Assembly: GCF_000182565.1 (NCBI RefSeq)
Contig: NW_015971554.1
Span: 462,680-526,679 of the forward strand
Direction: 5' to 3'
DNA length: 64,000 nucleotides
DNA from: Spizellomyces punctatus DAOM BR117
Lineage: Eukaryota > Chytridiomycota > Chytridiomycetes > Spizellomycetales > Spizellomycetaceae
The position numbers and the translations under genes were made by a program. The notes below the pieces were generated by a model. That model was not told where the DNA came from and did no database searches. It saw only the letters and a program-made list of their open reading frames with translations. Positions 14,062-25,897 of the stretch are shown piece by piece. The first letter of the stretch is position 1. The number at the start of each line of letters is the position of its first letter.

Positions 14062-16389
14062 CTAGAAGTTCTCCTTTCGGAAAATAAATCTACAATTGCT
14101 GGTTGCGCTCTTTTTCTTTGATAGATCCCACAGCTCTTCCGCTAGAATCTCCGGTCCGCAGAAGAAAACACCTACAGTTCCTCCTGGAAAGCTGGCTGCG
14201 GTCTGATCAAAGATTACGTTCCAATCAGGACGGCCCCAATATGCTTCGCGCGTCAAACCAGTCAGAATTGACGCGCTTGATTCATGCCGAACAAGTTGCA
14301 ATCCTTTCCACAGCAATACCGAACGAATATCTCGTGACGAGTTTGCAGATGTTATGAACGTGTGAACTCGGAAAAAATTTGCAGCTGTATTTTGCTCAAG
14401 CTCCTTCAAGAGATGGGTGAACCAACTAGATATGGGTTAACAAAATCAATACTCGGTGCCGGCGTGAGGATCAACTTTTGTTTCAAGAACAAACCTAAAA
14501 GCTCCACGAGATCGATTAATCCAGAAGAGATCAATCCGTCTTAGCCTTGATGATTGCTGGTTCCCTGTTTGTATCCGAATCTGGAGGTCTCGGAGAATCG
14601 ACGCAAACGGTGTTACCCCAATACCAGTACCAATTAACATGATGTTCTCAAAGTCTTCAAAGTGTTGGGCAGGAGCTCCGAAAGGACCATCCACGTTTAT
14701 TTTTCTGAGAGCATCGGGATTCGTTTTTGCCAATTTCGCAACAGCCCCGCTCCAGTCGCCATTATCTCGGATGTGAACCACGAGACTGTCCTCTAGTGGG
14801 CTGCTCGTTAACGTGTATGGATGCCATTGGATGCTTGAAATGCTCGGGATGTTGATAAATACGTACTGTCCTGGGCGATACCTTCGGTGCGACTTCCGTG
14901 GAGTCAGCTTCAACTTGACTGTTTTCTCGGCTTGGGCTTTAATTTCAGTCGCATCATATTTGAGGTACGCGGCTCGGTATATTCGGAGAAGTCGTTCAAT
15001 AAAGTACCACAATAGAGGAATGCTGAGGTACATAAACATATGGGGAAACTGAATCCATTTCCAAATCCCGTGAATGAGCAAGGCCACAGAGAAGACGAGG
15101 AACGCATGGTGAGAATACCAGAATGTATTGAAATGCTGGCGCCGAAATTGTGGGATCGAAAAGATCACCAAGATTAGGAGCGCAAGAGTCGCAATGAGCC
15201 CGGAGATTCCAGGCAGTGTTTCAATAATGAGCTCCGAATATGTCGGCAGAGTCGGAAACTGCTTTCCACTGACTACTGAATTCAATCCATTCAGATCATC
15301 CAAATTAGCAACTTTCACGTACGTGCTGCCCAAATGACACCCTATGTGACCAATGGCAGCCATGACGATAACATAGCCTACTATCTGATGGAACAAAATG
15401 GCATGATCGAAGGGAATGAGGCTTTCCAGCCAGGTACCGCGCGCGTACGTGAGCAGCGTCCGTGACATAGATAGGAAACAAAGTGGAACATTGAAATACA
15501 ATATTCCCGCAAAGCCCTTAGCTGCCGCTGCACCAATACCGAGTGCTTCTCTTTTCGCCGGCTTTTGGTATACGCTCATGAAATAGGCTATAAACATTGC
15601 GGCGTCCACGGCAGCGTACAAAACAAGGCATGATATTTCCCGAGCATGTAACGACATGTAGATGCGTATTCTTCGCCACACTGTCCATCTGTCATCCTCT
15701 TCATCGTCTTCGTCCAAAAGAATTGATTTACTTCGTAGCAAGAAGTCAGCGGCCTTCTTATCTGCTTGGAGTGGATTCAGTGTGGCATCGCGGGTGTTTA
15801 TCGAGTGCTTGAACTCATCGAAAGTAACACGACCATTGCCCTTGATGTCCATGTGCTGCATAAGAGCGTCAGCAACAGCGTCCAGCTCTGTATCAGATAA
15901 CTGCAGTGCATTGTCCAAGGCCGAGTGATGAATTGTGGCTCGAAGCTCGTCACGTACAACGTACCCCGTTCCATCCAAGTCGATCATGTCAAAAGCAAGC
16001 TTTGCTTTCTCCTCCTCGTTTACATTCTCCGCATTTGGGCTCAGAAGAGCAATACTAGTCAAAAGTCGCGCTACGTGAACCTCGTACCGTGGTTCCTTTG
16101 TCTTCTGAGTGTCAACGGCGTCCGATACCTCGGTGATGCTAAACAGCGCTTTTAAGGTATCCTTCACCTTTCCTGATTCTCGCTGAGTCAATTCAATCCC
16201 TGGCAGAACATCTGCCAGCTCTGACTGGGTCAAAATGATCACTTTCTCAACTGCTCTCTGGCTTTGCTCATCATTTGCATAGAAAATGTCTTTATACTCC
16301 TGAAAAAGCTCGTCGGTTTTGTCCCAGTCCATGTACGAAAAGGCCTCAATAGCCCTCTTTAATCGCAAAGCATCCTGATTTTTCTTCAT
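14062..16389 (-). CDS. NADPH oxidase with N-terminal EF-hands (NOX5/NoxC-like)
   Basis: Membrane flavocytochrome that transfers electrons from NADPH to O2 to make superoxide. The first exon spans about 620 residues. Two EF-hands are visible (DLDGTGYVVRDE and DIKGNGRVTFDEF), suggesting Ca2+ control. An acidic run precedes the first membrane helix. The ferric-reductase core has both haem-ligand pairs at canonical spacing: H-x13-H in FHQIVGYVIVMAAIGH and H-x12-H in SHHAFLVFSVALLIH. The FAD motif HPYTLTSSP, nucleotide motif GTGIGVTP, CGP and the terminal RKENF are intact. One intron fits best with a GTTTGT donor, giving GAFSWFTHLL. It is divergent from CFAP58 with 461 bp between starts. Confidence 0.93.
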
Positions 16390-16850
16390 GTCTCTTTAAG
16401 CGAAAATTTAGGGAGGTCAATGCACTTCCGCGTGCCGATCCGTTCGATCTACCGACTTTGCTAAGACGCTGCTACGCAAGATCACAAGCGATTTTCATTA
16501 GAAACGGACAATCTCACTGGAGATCAATAGTCGCAATTTCACTTGCAGGAATTCAGCTGAGCAGACAGCGATAGCAGGAAGATCGAAGATGGATAAATGC
16601 TTCATAATCACCCGGGAAATCCTGGCGCTGGAAGGATAGGGAGGTCACTTTTTATAGAGACAATCCCAGAAGACTAGGCAATGACACCCTTGATACCCGT
16701 GGTACAGCCATTCACCCTGCATTTAACCCTAACACTGTTCTTATCCAGCAATCCTCCGTTCGTATCCTTCTTTTGATTACGTGATAGATTAGCCAAGCGT
16801 CGGATCATTTCAGAACTCATACTGGTTCCCATCTCGTCAGTTACCGTAAG
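16390..16850. promoter_or_regulatory. bidirectional promoter region NOX / CFAP58
   Basis: The two genes start head-to-head 461 bp apart, so this stretch holds both promoters. I see no ACGCGT or TCACGTG here. No gene is present. Confidence 0.55.
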
Positions 16851-19800
16851 ATGTCTGGTCGGCGCGAGACATCATCAGGCATAAAAAAGTCAAGACGAGC
16901 ATCAGTTGCCGCAAATGCAGGCTCTATGCGAAGAGATGCATCGTCCGCAAGCGATACGGCTACACAACAAGCGGAGGAGACGGAGAGAGAACAAGTATTG
17001 GCGCCTGTCGAGACATCCACCGAAAAGATAGTTCCTGCAGAAAACAAAGAGTTCACAGAAAATGTTGAGGAAACACCCCTTGCCAGCTCGTCCGAAACCC
17101 CAGTTGCAGACCCCCTGGAGCTTGGAACTCCTCCGCCTTCTGGCGAGACTCTGCGACCGGAAGATGCGTCGGGGTCACACTTGGAGTCGGACGCAAGTAT
17201 CCCAGCCCCACCCATTGCAAATGTGTCCGATCCTGTTTCCAATGTTAGAGAAAGATTACCTGCAGTAAAGGATCTGCCAGGAGCCGATGACAAAGCCCAG
17301 CACGATACTATGTACACAACAATGGAAATAGAGTACGACAATGCATGGAAAGAGGTAGCCGAGAACGATGAATTAAATCCATTCCGCATCGAGTACGAGA
17401 AAATGCACCGTGCAGTAATCCGCTCAAGGGAGCACATTGAAAAGCTTTTCGCCCAATATGAAACTTCTTATGATGAGTATCGGGTGAATCTGGCACAAGC
17501 CCAGGAGGCAAAGGAAGCTTCGGTTCAAGATCAGCAAACTATCAAAGTTTTACGGGCGCAGATTAAGCGGGCGGAGGAGATAGTGGAGTCCAGCAATAAA
17601 AGAGAGGAAGCGGCAAAGGAAGAGCTACGCCAGTTGAAGATGGACATATCCAATCTAAATGCCACTCTGAAACAAGGTGTAGGACTTAGCACGAGTCAGG
17701 AAAAGGCACTCCAAGAGCTTCTCCAGACCAAGGAGCAATCTACAAAAGAGCTTGATGAAGAGCTTGAAAAGATTGTACATCTGCGAAACATTATTGCGGA
17801 TGTGTCCGAGAAGATTAAAACTGCTGACCAGCAAAAGCGCGACCTAGAGCGAGAGATATACGAATTGAGAGACAAAAGCGCCACAAAGAAAGCAGACATT
17901 GATGCAGAGCTCAGGAATAAGGAGCGTCTTGAACGAGATTTGCGAGAACTGCGGGTGGTGGTAGCAGTCAAATCACAAGAAGTTCGCGGGAAGCAAGATT
18001 CCGTCAACAGAGCCACAGATGATATTTCCATTCTTGAATCCCAGATCAAGTCGCAAAAGAACTTGATGGAAAAGCTGTTAAAGGACCAAGAGAGTCTAAC
18101 AATCCGGACTATAAAACTACAACAAGATGCCGACTCACAAATGACGACCACTTCTCACCTGATTGAGGAAAACGAAGCATTAGCCAACGAACTCAAGACA
18201 CGCGAGGCCGAGCTTCAAAAAAACACTTTTGAGGTGAAGAAAGTTGCTAGAATAAAGGACGCATTGAATAAGAAGATACAGGAGGTGGAGGAGCAGAAAT
18301 TGGAAGCGGAACTGGAGCGTAAGGATATTCGCGGCGAGTGTGAGGACGCTCTTGCTCAAATCGAGCGCGCCAAAAAGAATATCGACCAACACAAAAAGGC
18401 CATTGACGATCTGACACGCGAACGGGATATCTTACAAGCCAACTTTCACAAGACGCAGACGGAACTACACAAGCATGGACAGATGTTGGTTCTCTGCAAA
18501 CAAGCCCGCCACAACATTGAACTCGAACTGGCCAGATATGAGAGGGAAATCATTGATCTGCAAAAATCTGTGCAGCGGTTGGAAGCAGAGCGTGATGCTT
18601 ATATTACAGAGTCTGTAGCCCTACAGGGTTCCTGCGTTGCGGGCATTCAACAGATCAAAGCTAAAGAAATCGAACTTTTTGACTACAAGAAGCGGACAGT
18701 ACAAGCGGACACAAAACTAAAACATCAGCAAAATTTGTACGAAGCGGTTCAGAGTGATCGCAACCTGCATAGCAAACATTTGATAGAAGCACAGAGCGAA
18801 ATAACCGAAATGAAGCGCAAGTTGAAAATTATGAACTTTCAGATCAACGGATTCAAGGAAGACATAAATGCTAAGAACCAAGCCTTGGCGGCAGAGGCGG
18901 CAGAACATGCAAAGTTGGAGAAGGATATTGAGATTATCACAGAGGAAATCAATACGTTACAGCATCAGAATGAACTTGGCCAGGCTTATATTCGAATTCA
19001 GCAAGCCGAGTCCAGTCGCCTAAATCAATTCGTCAAAGATGCGGAAATGGAAAGATCGAGACAAGAGAACGCTCTAAAAATTCTCATAACTGAACGAGAC
19101 AACCTCAGCAACCAGCTTATCCGGCAAAACGAGGAACTTGCAAAGGTGTACGATTCCATCAAGCTGCAGCAGTCGTCCTTGCTTCGAAGCGAGCTCCATT
19201 ACCGCGACCGACTAAAATCTCTCAATCATCTGCGGAAAGAGATTCTCGAGCTTCGTCGTCAGAACGCTACTCTAAAATCAGAGTCGGCTAGCTTTAATGA
19301 CATGAAGGACACTATTCACCGGTTGGACAACGATCTGCTGCACGAGCAGACAAAGATAAAGGCATTGGAAGAACAGCTGAAGCACCCCATCAATGTCCAT
19401 CGATGGCGAAAACTAGAAGGGCGAAATCCAAAAGCTTTTGACATGATTCAGCTCCTTCATACATTGCAGCGGAAACTGATTGCCAAGAGTAAAGAGGAGG
19501 CTGAGAAGGAGCAACTTATTCACAGCAAGGAAACACTGTATTTGCACCTCAAATCACTTTTTGCTAAGCAAGTTGGACCTGAAGCACTGGAGCAAATTGC
19601 TGAGTATCGGCACATCCTCAAAGACAAAACAATGCAGTACAAACATATGGGAACGGAGCTGAATATGTACCAAGCTCAATTGAGAGAGTACAAGTATTCG
19701 ATTGCTCAGCTCAACAACGGAGTCAAGGCAATCAGAGACCAGTTTATGCATACAAATCGGGGAGCTTTGTCGAGTCCAGCAGTCCGACTACGTTCAAAAG

Positions 19801-19883
19801 CGCGCTCCAAGCAACCAACACCGCCAATACCTCATGAACAAGCACCAATAGCTTCAGAACAGGAGGAAATGCAACCTACATAG
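16851..19883 (+). CDS. CFAP58: CFAP58 (CCDC147) flagellar coiled-coil protein
   Basis: Long coiled-coil protein of the flagellum and axonemal or peri-axonemal structures; in animals, loss disrupts sperm flagella. This is a single uninterrupted exon of 1010 codons, unusual among intron-rich neighbours. Residues 1-150 are a low-complexity acidic region; coiled coil follows to about 970. Family landmarks are ELNPFRIEYEKMHRAV near the start of the helical part, and near the C-terminus INVHRWRKLEG, AKQVGPEALEQIAEYRHIL and MGTELNMYQAQLREYK. The last 35 residues are basic and Pro-rich. Animal CFAP58 has about 870 residues; the N-terminal extension explains the excess. Confidence 0.88.
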   Translation: MSGRRETSSGIKKSRRASVAANAGSMRRDASSASDTATQQAEETEREQVLAPVETSTEKIVPAENKEFTENVEETPLASSSETPVADPLELGTPPPSGETLRPEDASGSHLESDASIPAPPIANVSDPVSNVRERLPAVKDLPGADDKAQHDTMYTTMEIEYDNAWKEVAENDELNPFRIEYEKMHRAVIRSREHIEKLFAQYETSYDEYRVNLAQAQEAKEASVQDQQTIKVLRAQIKRAEEIVESSNKREEAAKEELRQLKMDISNLNATLKQGVGLSTSQEKALQELLQTKEQSTKELDEELEKIVHLRNIIADVSEKIKTADQQKRDLEREIYELRDKSATKKADIDAELRNKERLERDLRELRVVVAVKSQEVRGKQDSVNRATDDISILESQIKSQKNLMEKLLKDQESLTIRTIKLQQDADSQMTTTSHLIEENEALANELKTREAELQKNTFEVKKVARIKDALNKKIQEVEEQKLEAELERKDIRGECEDALAQIERAKKNIDQHKKAIDDLTRERDILQANFHKTQTELHKHGQMLVLCKQARHNIELELARYEREIIDLQKSVQRLEAERDAYITESVALQGSCVAGIQQIKAKEIELFDYKKRTVQADTKLKHQQNLYEAVQSDRNLHSKHLIEAQSEITEMKRKLKIMNFQINGFKEDINAKNQALAAEAAEHAKLEKDIEIITEEINTLQHQNELGQAYIRIQQAESSRLNQFVKDAEMERSRQENALKILITERDNLSNQLIRQNEELAKVYDSIKLQQSSLLRSELHYRDRLKSLNHLRKEILELRRQNATLKSESASFNDMKDTIHRLDNDLLHEQTKIKALEEQLKHPINVHRWRKLEGRNPKAFDMIQLLHTLQRKLIAKSKEEAEKEQLIHSKETLYLHLKSLFAKQVGPEALEQIAEYRHILKDKTMQYKHMGTELNMYQAQLREYKYSIAQLNNGVKAIRDQFMHTNRGALSSPAVRLRSKARSKQPTPPIPHEQAPIASEQEEMQPT

Positions 19884-20168
19884 CTCCGATTCCCCACGCT
19901 GCAAGCGCATGTCTAGAGACTTGAGATACTTAAAAGTAATATTTAAGTGGACGTTCCTGTACTATATATTATTTAGCGTAGATTTCGGCCTGCGTCGTTT
20001 GTTTATATAAAGTGCGAGGTGCAATTGAAATAATTCCGAGTGCAACCGATTCCAGCCAAATGATTACGGAACGCGCACCAGACCGCGTTGAAAGTTCCAA
20101 CCTCGCCTACATTCTAGTACGAATCACCTGCCACAATTGCCGACCCACGTCAACCCCCCAATGCGCCA

Positions 20169-23100
20169 ATGAAGAACCAAACTATCCTAGAGGAGGAGTA
20201 CGTTCACATCTTGATTTCCGATCTCCAAGAGCGCTGCTGAAATATTCTGCTGATAGGTTTGACGAAAACTATGAGCCCACACAAGAAGGTATGAGAATAC
20301 TTTTCATTATCCATATTTCTGACACCCGTGCGGTAGAATGTAAATAACACGCCCATGAGCAGAGATTCTCGATTATGCCAAGTTTCTCGGTATAGATCCC
20401 GAAAAGGAAAAGCATCTACTCTGGATCGCCCGCGAATCATTGAAGGCCCCGCTGCCACCGAACTGGAAGCCATGGTATTAGAATATCAATGACGATGGAT
20501 ATAAATCTTCCATTATTCACACAATTTAATTTACAGCCAAACGGATGACGGAAACATCTATTATTTCAACTTTACCACGGGAGAAAGTATCTGGGATCAC
20601 CCATGCGACGAGCACTATAGGAATTTGTATGAGCGCGAGAAAGCGAAAGGGCCACCAAATGAGGTATATTGGTGCGTTGTTCATTCCGCAACAATGCTAC
20701 AATCGAATGGTGGCTCATGAAATCTGTCTAATGGCAGCGTGGAGCGCCTGGTAAAACTGATAAGGTACAGAATACCGTTCTGCACAATCATAAGTCATTC
20801 AATGCTCAAATGGAGTCAATATAGCCGACGGAACTTGGGAATGCCACAAAGCTTGGTACCGCCGGTCTGAAGCCTGCACTTGAATCAGACGAAGAATCCT
20901 CTGCCAATAAAGATGTGGACTGGGATGACATCGACGAGGAGGATGATGACATATTGGATAATCTTGTTCGCCAACAAGATATTAGTAAAGGTCAAAAGTC
21001 ACAAAGCCGGGTGAACGAAGACGACGATTTCAATTTCGATATCAGCAGCGACAAAGATGACCTGATAATGCACGCTAGACCCAAGGATCCCAAGAATATG
21101 GTTGGCGTCATGGCAGGGCAGGAACCCGAGGGAAAACCAAAAAAGACCATTGATGAGATGGAGGAGCAGGAGCAAGAAAGGCATAAGACTGCCGTGGAAG
21201 CAATCAAAAGGAAGTGGAAGGCAGAGCTAGAGAGGATTGAGAATGAAGAAAAGACGAAAGCATCCTCTGCGTCGGATCAAATTCGACGCAAATATCGTGA
21301 AGAGATTGAGAAGACCGAAAAGACCGAAAGGGAGGCGGCAGAACGCAATATCTCTGATTTGCGGACGAAGTATGCAGCTGAAAGACGATCCGTTGAGCAG
21401 GAGGAACAACGCAGATACGACCAGGAAACGGCAGAAATCAAAAGACGATATGAGCAGCAGCTGCGAGACTTTGAAGCCACGCAGAAATCCCAATTTGACG
21501 AACAGCAGTCGTCCCTGTCCCGGAGACAACAAACAATGAGTGAAGCGCAGCTCAAGTTTGAGAATGACGTTTCTGATATAAAACAGCGAAATGCCGAGGC
21601 TCTAGAAGAGGTCCGAAAAAATGAGCTCGCAAAATATAACCAGGAATTGACAAAGTTGAAGGAAGAATTTGCAGAGAAGCGGGCAGCAATGGAGAGGGAT
21701 GAGCGAACCAAACTTGACAAACAGATGGCGGACCTCAAAGAGCAGTTGCAAGATGAACTTGAGCGAAAACTTTCGAAAGAACGAAGTGCGGCGGAAAAGA
21801 AGGTCAAGGAAGAGCATCAGGAGAACCTTGATGCGCTGATTCGACGGCTCTCTCAAGAAAGGGAGGTGAAAGAAAAAGACATGAGCGAGTCTTATGAGAG
21901 GGAAACTGCACTACGAACAAGTAGGCTACGCCAGGATCTCGTCGAGCAAAATGACGCTGCACTAGAGGAGGAACGTGTGCGACAGCGGGAAAAATTGGAG
22001 CGCCTTAAGGGAGAATGGGAAGCGAAGATCCGGACCCTAGAAGCTGAGGTGAATCGCAAAGAAAAGGGCCTCAAAGCTCGTAGTAGCGCTCTAGATGCCG
22101 GCAGCAGGCAAGAGGCTGAACTAGCAGCTCTACAGTCCGAGAGCGAACTGCAACTAGAGCAGCAGCGAAATCAGAAGGAGCAGTTGGACAGAGAGAAGCT
22201 AAAGTTGGATTTGTTGGAGAAAGAACTCAAGGCGAAGCGCGATCAGCTGCAAGAGGAAGCCCGAAATCTGACATCTGCACAGCGGCCATCACATATCGTT
22301 AGTGAGCAATCCGCGATAGCGTCTCTCGAGGCAGATCTAATTGCTCAACGCCAGAAATTGGAATCCGATCGTGCAGCGGTTCGCATTGCTCAAGCCGAAG
22401 TGGACCGTTTGCGCGCACGTGTCGAAGCAGAGAAAGCAGCGTTGCTTGAAATTGATAAACAGCAGGTTCTTGCCCGGGGTCGAGGTGGGCATAAGCAGAA
22501 GAGAGACGGACTTGACGGTACGAGGCCAAAGGATTTGGACGTCCGGGGTACCGGAGACGCCGCGCAGGAGGTCGAAGGGAAGTCGAAACCTGCAGAGGAT
22601 ATTTCCATAATTCAAGAAGACTATCAACGAAGACTTCGAGATTTGGCAGAATCCCTAAATTCAGAAACTCCCCTTGATGCTGGGCACGAAAACAACTGGG
22701 ACCTTTCCCCTGGTATTTGTCGTCTCACAGGCGTCAGTGTGGCATAGGTGCTAATTTTGGGTTTTCACTGGTTAGAATCTGAAATCTCTGAAGGTGTCAC
22801 CACACCAGTCATTGTGGATGAACCTGATGAAAGCGAACTTGGCCTATCTTTGGATGCTTTGCAAGCTGATGATCTGTTCGGTGTTAGGTACATGTGTGTC
22901 TACATCATCTCTAAGATTGTGTTAGCTCATTGTTGTATCGAGTAGATCACAGAGTCCAAGCACACAGCTCCGATATCGTCTCGCTCAAGAAGAACAACAG
23001 ATCAAAAAGACAAAGAAATTCCTGCAGCGTCAGCGTAAAAGCATCAGCGCACGACAGCAAGAGCTGGAAGCAGCGCGATCCAAATGGAAGCATGATATTG

Positions 23101-23783
23101 AGGAAATATCTCTGGTGCGTGCTCATGCAATGTGATTTGATTCCGGGCTTCGTACCTATATTTCATGGTTAGAAGCTAGCGCAAAAGCATGACGATTTTA
23201 GCGCTCCTGTTGCAAAAGAAACGAAACGTGATTTAGTGTCTTATGAAATCAAGGAGGGCAAACAGGTTAGCACAAACACTGTCATTCATCAGACAAGTCA
23301 TTGACACTTCTACCACAGCAGCAACGCAGCGGAACTTTGGACGAAATTGAAGGGGAGCTTGGAAAGTTACTGGGGCTACTCCGCTCGACGTCCAGCGCGA
23401 GGCGCACAATACCAAGGTATTCATCAATAGATTACATGAGGAAGACTCAGCTCAAGCACGCTACAGCATCCTGTTTATTACATTTCCAGCACACCGTCCT
23501 ACAGACATCCACAATCACCGGAACGTTCGAATGCCACACTGACAACACCTCTCCACAACTCATCTGATGAGATACGCAGCAGAACAAGTCCTTCCAACCC
23601 GGCCATCAGCCAGCATCGCAAGAGAGCATGGGAGGTAGGGCATACCAGAACTGAAGCTCTACTGGCCGAGCACAACGCCTGGCTCAAAGGTGAGTTGGCT
23701 GGGGATCTGAGAACGTCTACAGTTGCTCATTTTTATATGGTTCAGGATTCATGGCCCGTCATTCAGGCGTTCTAAGTCGGTAA
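20169..23783 (+). CDS. CEP164: CEP164-like WW-domain centriolar distal appendage protein
   Basis: CEP164 marks centriole distal appendages (transition fibres) and is needed for membrane docking of basal bodies. The N-terminus is spread over small exons: exon 1 is 20169-20197, exon 2 20257-20288. It reads [20 protein letters not shown], then [31 protein letters not shown] and the WW region [20 protein letters not shown], closely matching animal CEP164. A 1.8-kb exon (about 20910-22740) encodes an acidic segment and a Glu/Lys/Arg/Gln-rich coiled coil. Small 3' exons end with a frame through [18 protein letters not shown] and TAA at 23781-23783. The 3' exon borders are less certain. Confidence 0.88.
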
Positions 23784-24038
23784 CCCCGTCCATCATGCCA
23801 CTTTATCACCTCTTGCTTGACATGTGAGACTCCGTGTAAATGTATTTAAACTTGTATACTTGAATCGACGTGAATTCATAGCATCTGGTCAAAGTTGTCT
23901 TGTCCCTTGCAGCTGTAGTATTCCCAAAATGTCTTGCTAGCACCAGACGAATGTCGACTGCTACTCTATGAGCTCTATAAGTATGATCTATGGATGCTAT
24001 GTCTCCGCTTGCAATCTACAAGCTACATGCTCTCCTAT

Positions 24039-25457
24039 TCATTGCGGCGGCAGAAGAATTCGTCCCATTTTTCGTAATTGCTCCAAAAATACGAATGTTA
24101 GAATGGTGTGGGGTCTGGACAAAAAAGCTGTCAATAACAGAAAAGTCGCTCGTGTAATTACAAAGCCTCAGATACTCACCCCACCCGCAGATAATGTGCT
24201 GTGAATCCTTTGTACAAGGCAGCTACGCCCTCAACTTTTGCAGTCTTGACGAGACAGTCGATCCCTGATTTATACAAAGCACCATGCTTCCCATCCGCAG
24301 CTGTTCGTTGATTGTACTATTCAAAAGTACAAAAAAGTTCATTTAAGCGACCACAGAAGCAATGCATGAACTGAACGTACCATTCGCGTGCTGGCCACAT
24401 CGAAGGGATTCATCGCAATGCAAACGAAAAGACTCGTGATCAAACTCGCTGCGAGATGCAGTTCCAGGCCGCCATGTCCATCATGAAGATTGAACCATCC
24501 GCTTTGTGACAACAAGTGCTTACAGGAGTCGTAGCTGGAAAGCTGGACTGCGGAGCCTATTCCAGTTCGTAACATTGCCGCGTCCACACCTCGCCATAAA
24601 CCGCGCAATCCTTCTCCACGATAAATGATTTGAAGCGCACGCACGGTGCCCTGTTGAACATAACTGTGCTGAGCACCCACCGCGGCAGTCGACGTAGTTG
24701 TGTAAGATTGCATGCGCTATGAAGGAGCAGATGAAAGGTTATTATCCCGACAGTCAGGTTGAACGAATAGCACTCAGAGATGAAGAATATCAAGCCTTAC
24801 GGTTTTGACGAGGTATAATGGGGAGGCGACTGAGGCTCCTATTATACCGGAAGTCGCTCCAGCCATAATCATCGCCGGCAGTTGAGTGGCATGACCGTGA
24901 CTGGTCATATCAAAAGCACGCAAGTAAGCCAGTTTTATTGGTTCATAGAGACCGAGACGAAAGCCATTGAGTAGAACCTGGTACGCATAGGCCTGCAGTG
25001 CAAACCGATATAAGAAATGCGAATAGAGGCGAGCAACCAGAGAAATACACTTACCGGGCCCAATCCTCGTTGTATTCCCCGCAGGCCCTCATTTCGAAAA
25101 ATGGTTACAAAGGCAGAGAAGGCATTTCCGTAAGGATGAGGAGCTGCCGCCACCGTATTCGGAACAGACGGTGCAAGGCGAAGGGGCAGAGCACGGCGCT
25201 CAAGTTCACCTTGCAGTTGCAGGCGTGTTTTCACTACCTATCAAGGAATGGTGGTCAGACTTTCCAAAGCTAGAAACAGCCTATAACTCGTGCTATTTTC
25301 CCATTCATACCTCCCAAGGGTTTGTAAAAGTAACGGCACCACAGGCAGCGAGAGCGCCTGTTGTGAACTGAACTGCGTGGTGCGCAAAGGGAGACTGGGC
25401 TGACTGAAGAGAAGATGTGCGTGCCGTTTGGGCTTGCCCAAGGTGGTGGTTTGCCAT
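24039..25457 (-). CDS. OAC1: mitochondrial oxaloacetate/sulfate carrier (OAC1 / SLC25A34-35 type)
   Basis: Inner-membrane solute carrier with three repeats and six helices; yeast Oac1 moves oxaloacetate, sulfate and isopropylmalate. Repeat signatures are visible: NPWEVVKTRLQLQGEL (first), SPLYLVKTRMQSY (second) and NPFDVASTRMYNQ (third). Subfamily-specific text includes GVDAAMLRTGIGSAVQLSSY, IDCLVKTAKVEGVAALYKGF and PHTILTFVFLEQLRK, which match Oac1 closely. The start at 25457 gives MANHHLGQAQ and runs in frame into the first helix. Stop TGA is at 24039-24041. At least four introns. It is divergent from SNF5. Confidence 0.9.
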
Positions 25458-25897
25458 GTGTGTCGTGTATGCTTAATGCAAATGCGTCGTCCCAAAAGTT
25501 TTGTGCAAAGTGAATATATGCGAATGCGAGTGCGAGTGCGAATGCGATTGCGAATGGCCGTGCGAATCCCCTCCAATGTTCGTCGCAGAAAAAAGCGAGT
25601 TTTATGGCGATGCTGGTGATTTCCTTTTAGTGAATTGTATTGTTTCTCGGCTGTGATTTGTTTAGAATAAAAAAAAAAAAAAAGTTCCTTTCATCCCAAA
25701 CTGTTCATTCAGCCCAAATGTTGATGCGCGCGTCTGGCGTCTGATCCCAAAGGCCAAAAGTCGGCCAGCGGAGAAAACGACGAGGATTCAGGTTAATGAA
25801 AGAATGTGATCGGATTGCTTTCTTTTCCCACTCTGCACCATTCCTATAACCCTAGCGCACATTGTTGTTCTCTCCCCCGGTCCCCCGCGCTTGCGCA
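25458..25897. promoter_or_regulatory. bidirectional promoter region OAC1 / SNF5
   Basis: This 440-bp stretch separates two divergent starts. It contains a hexamer repeat at 25520-25555 and a 14-15 base A run near 25670-25683. No gene is seen. Confidence 0.5.
25520..25555. repeat. imperfect hexanucleotide repeat (GCGANT)6
   Basis: Six consecutive units of GCGANT (AAT, AGT, AGT, AAT, ATT, AAT endings) lie 63-98 bp upstream of the OAC1 start, probably in its 5' UTR or promoter. Read as protein on the minus strand it gives Arg/Thr/Ile repeats, which I take as non-coding. Confidence 0.7.

Noticed and set aside
16841-17437. Minus-strand 198-codon open frame opposite CFAP58, and similar long antisense frames over CEP164 and HAUS6
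   Set aside because: They are Ser/Leu-rich mirror frames of coiled-coil or Ser-rich genes with no family features.
25520-25555. CRISPR-like or coding repeat
   Set aside because: It is a short uninterrupted hexamer repeat without spacers, in a fungal promoter or 5' UTR.
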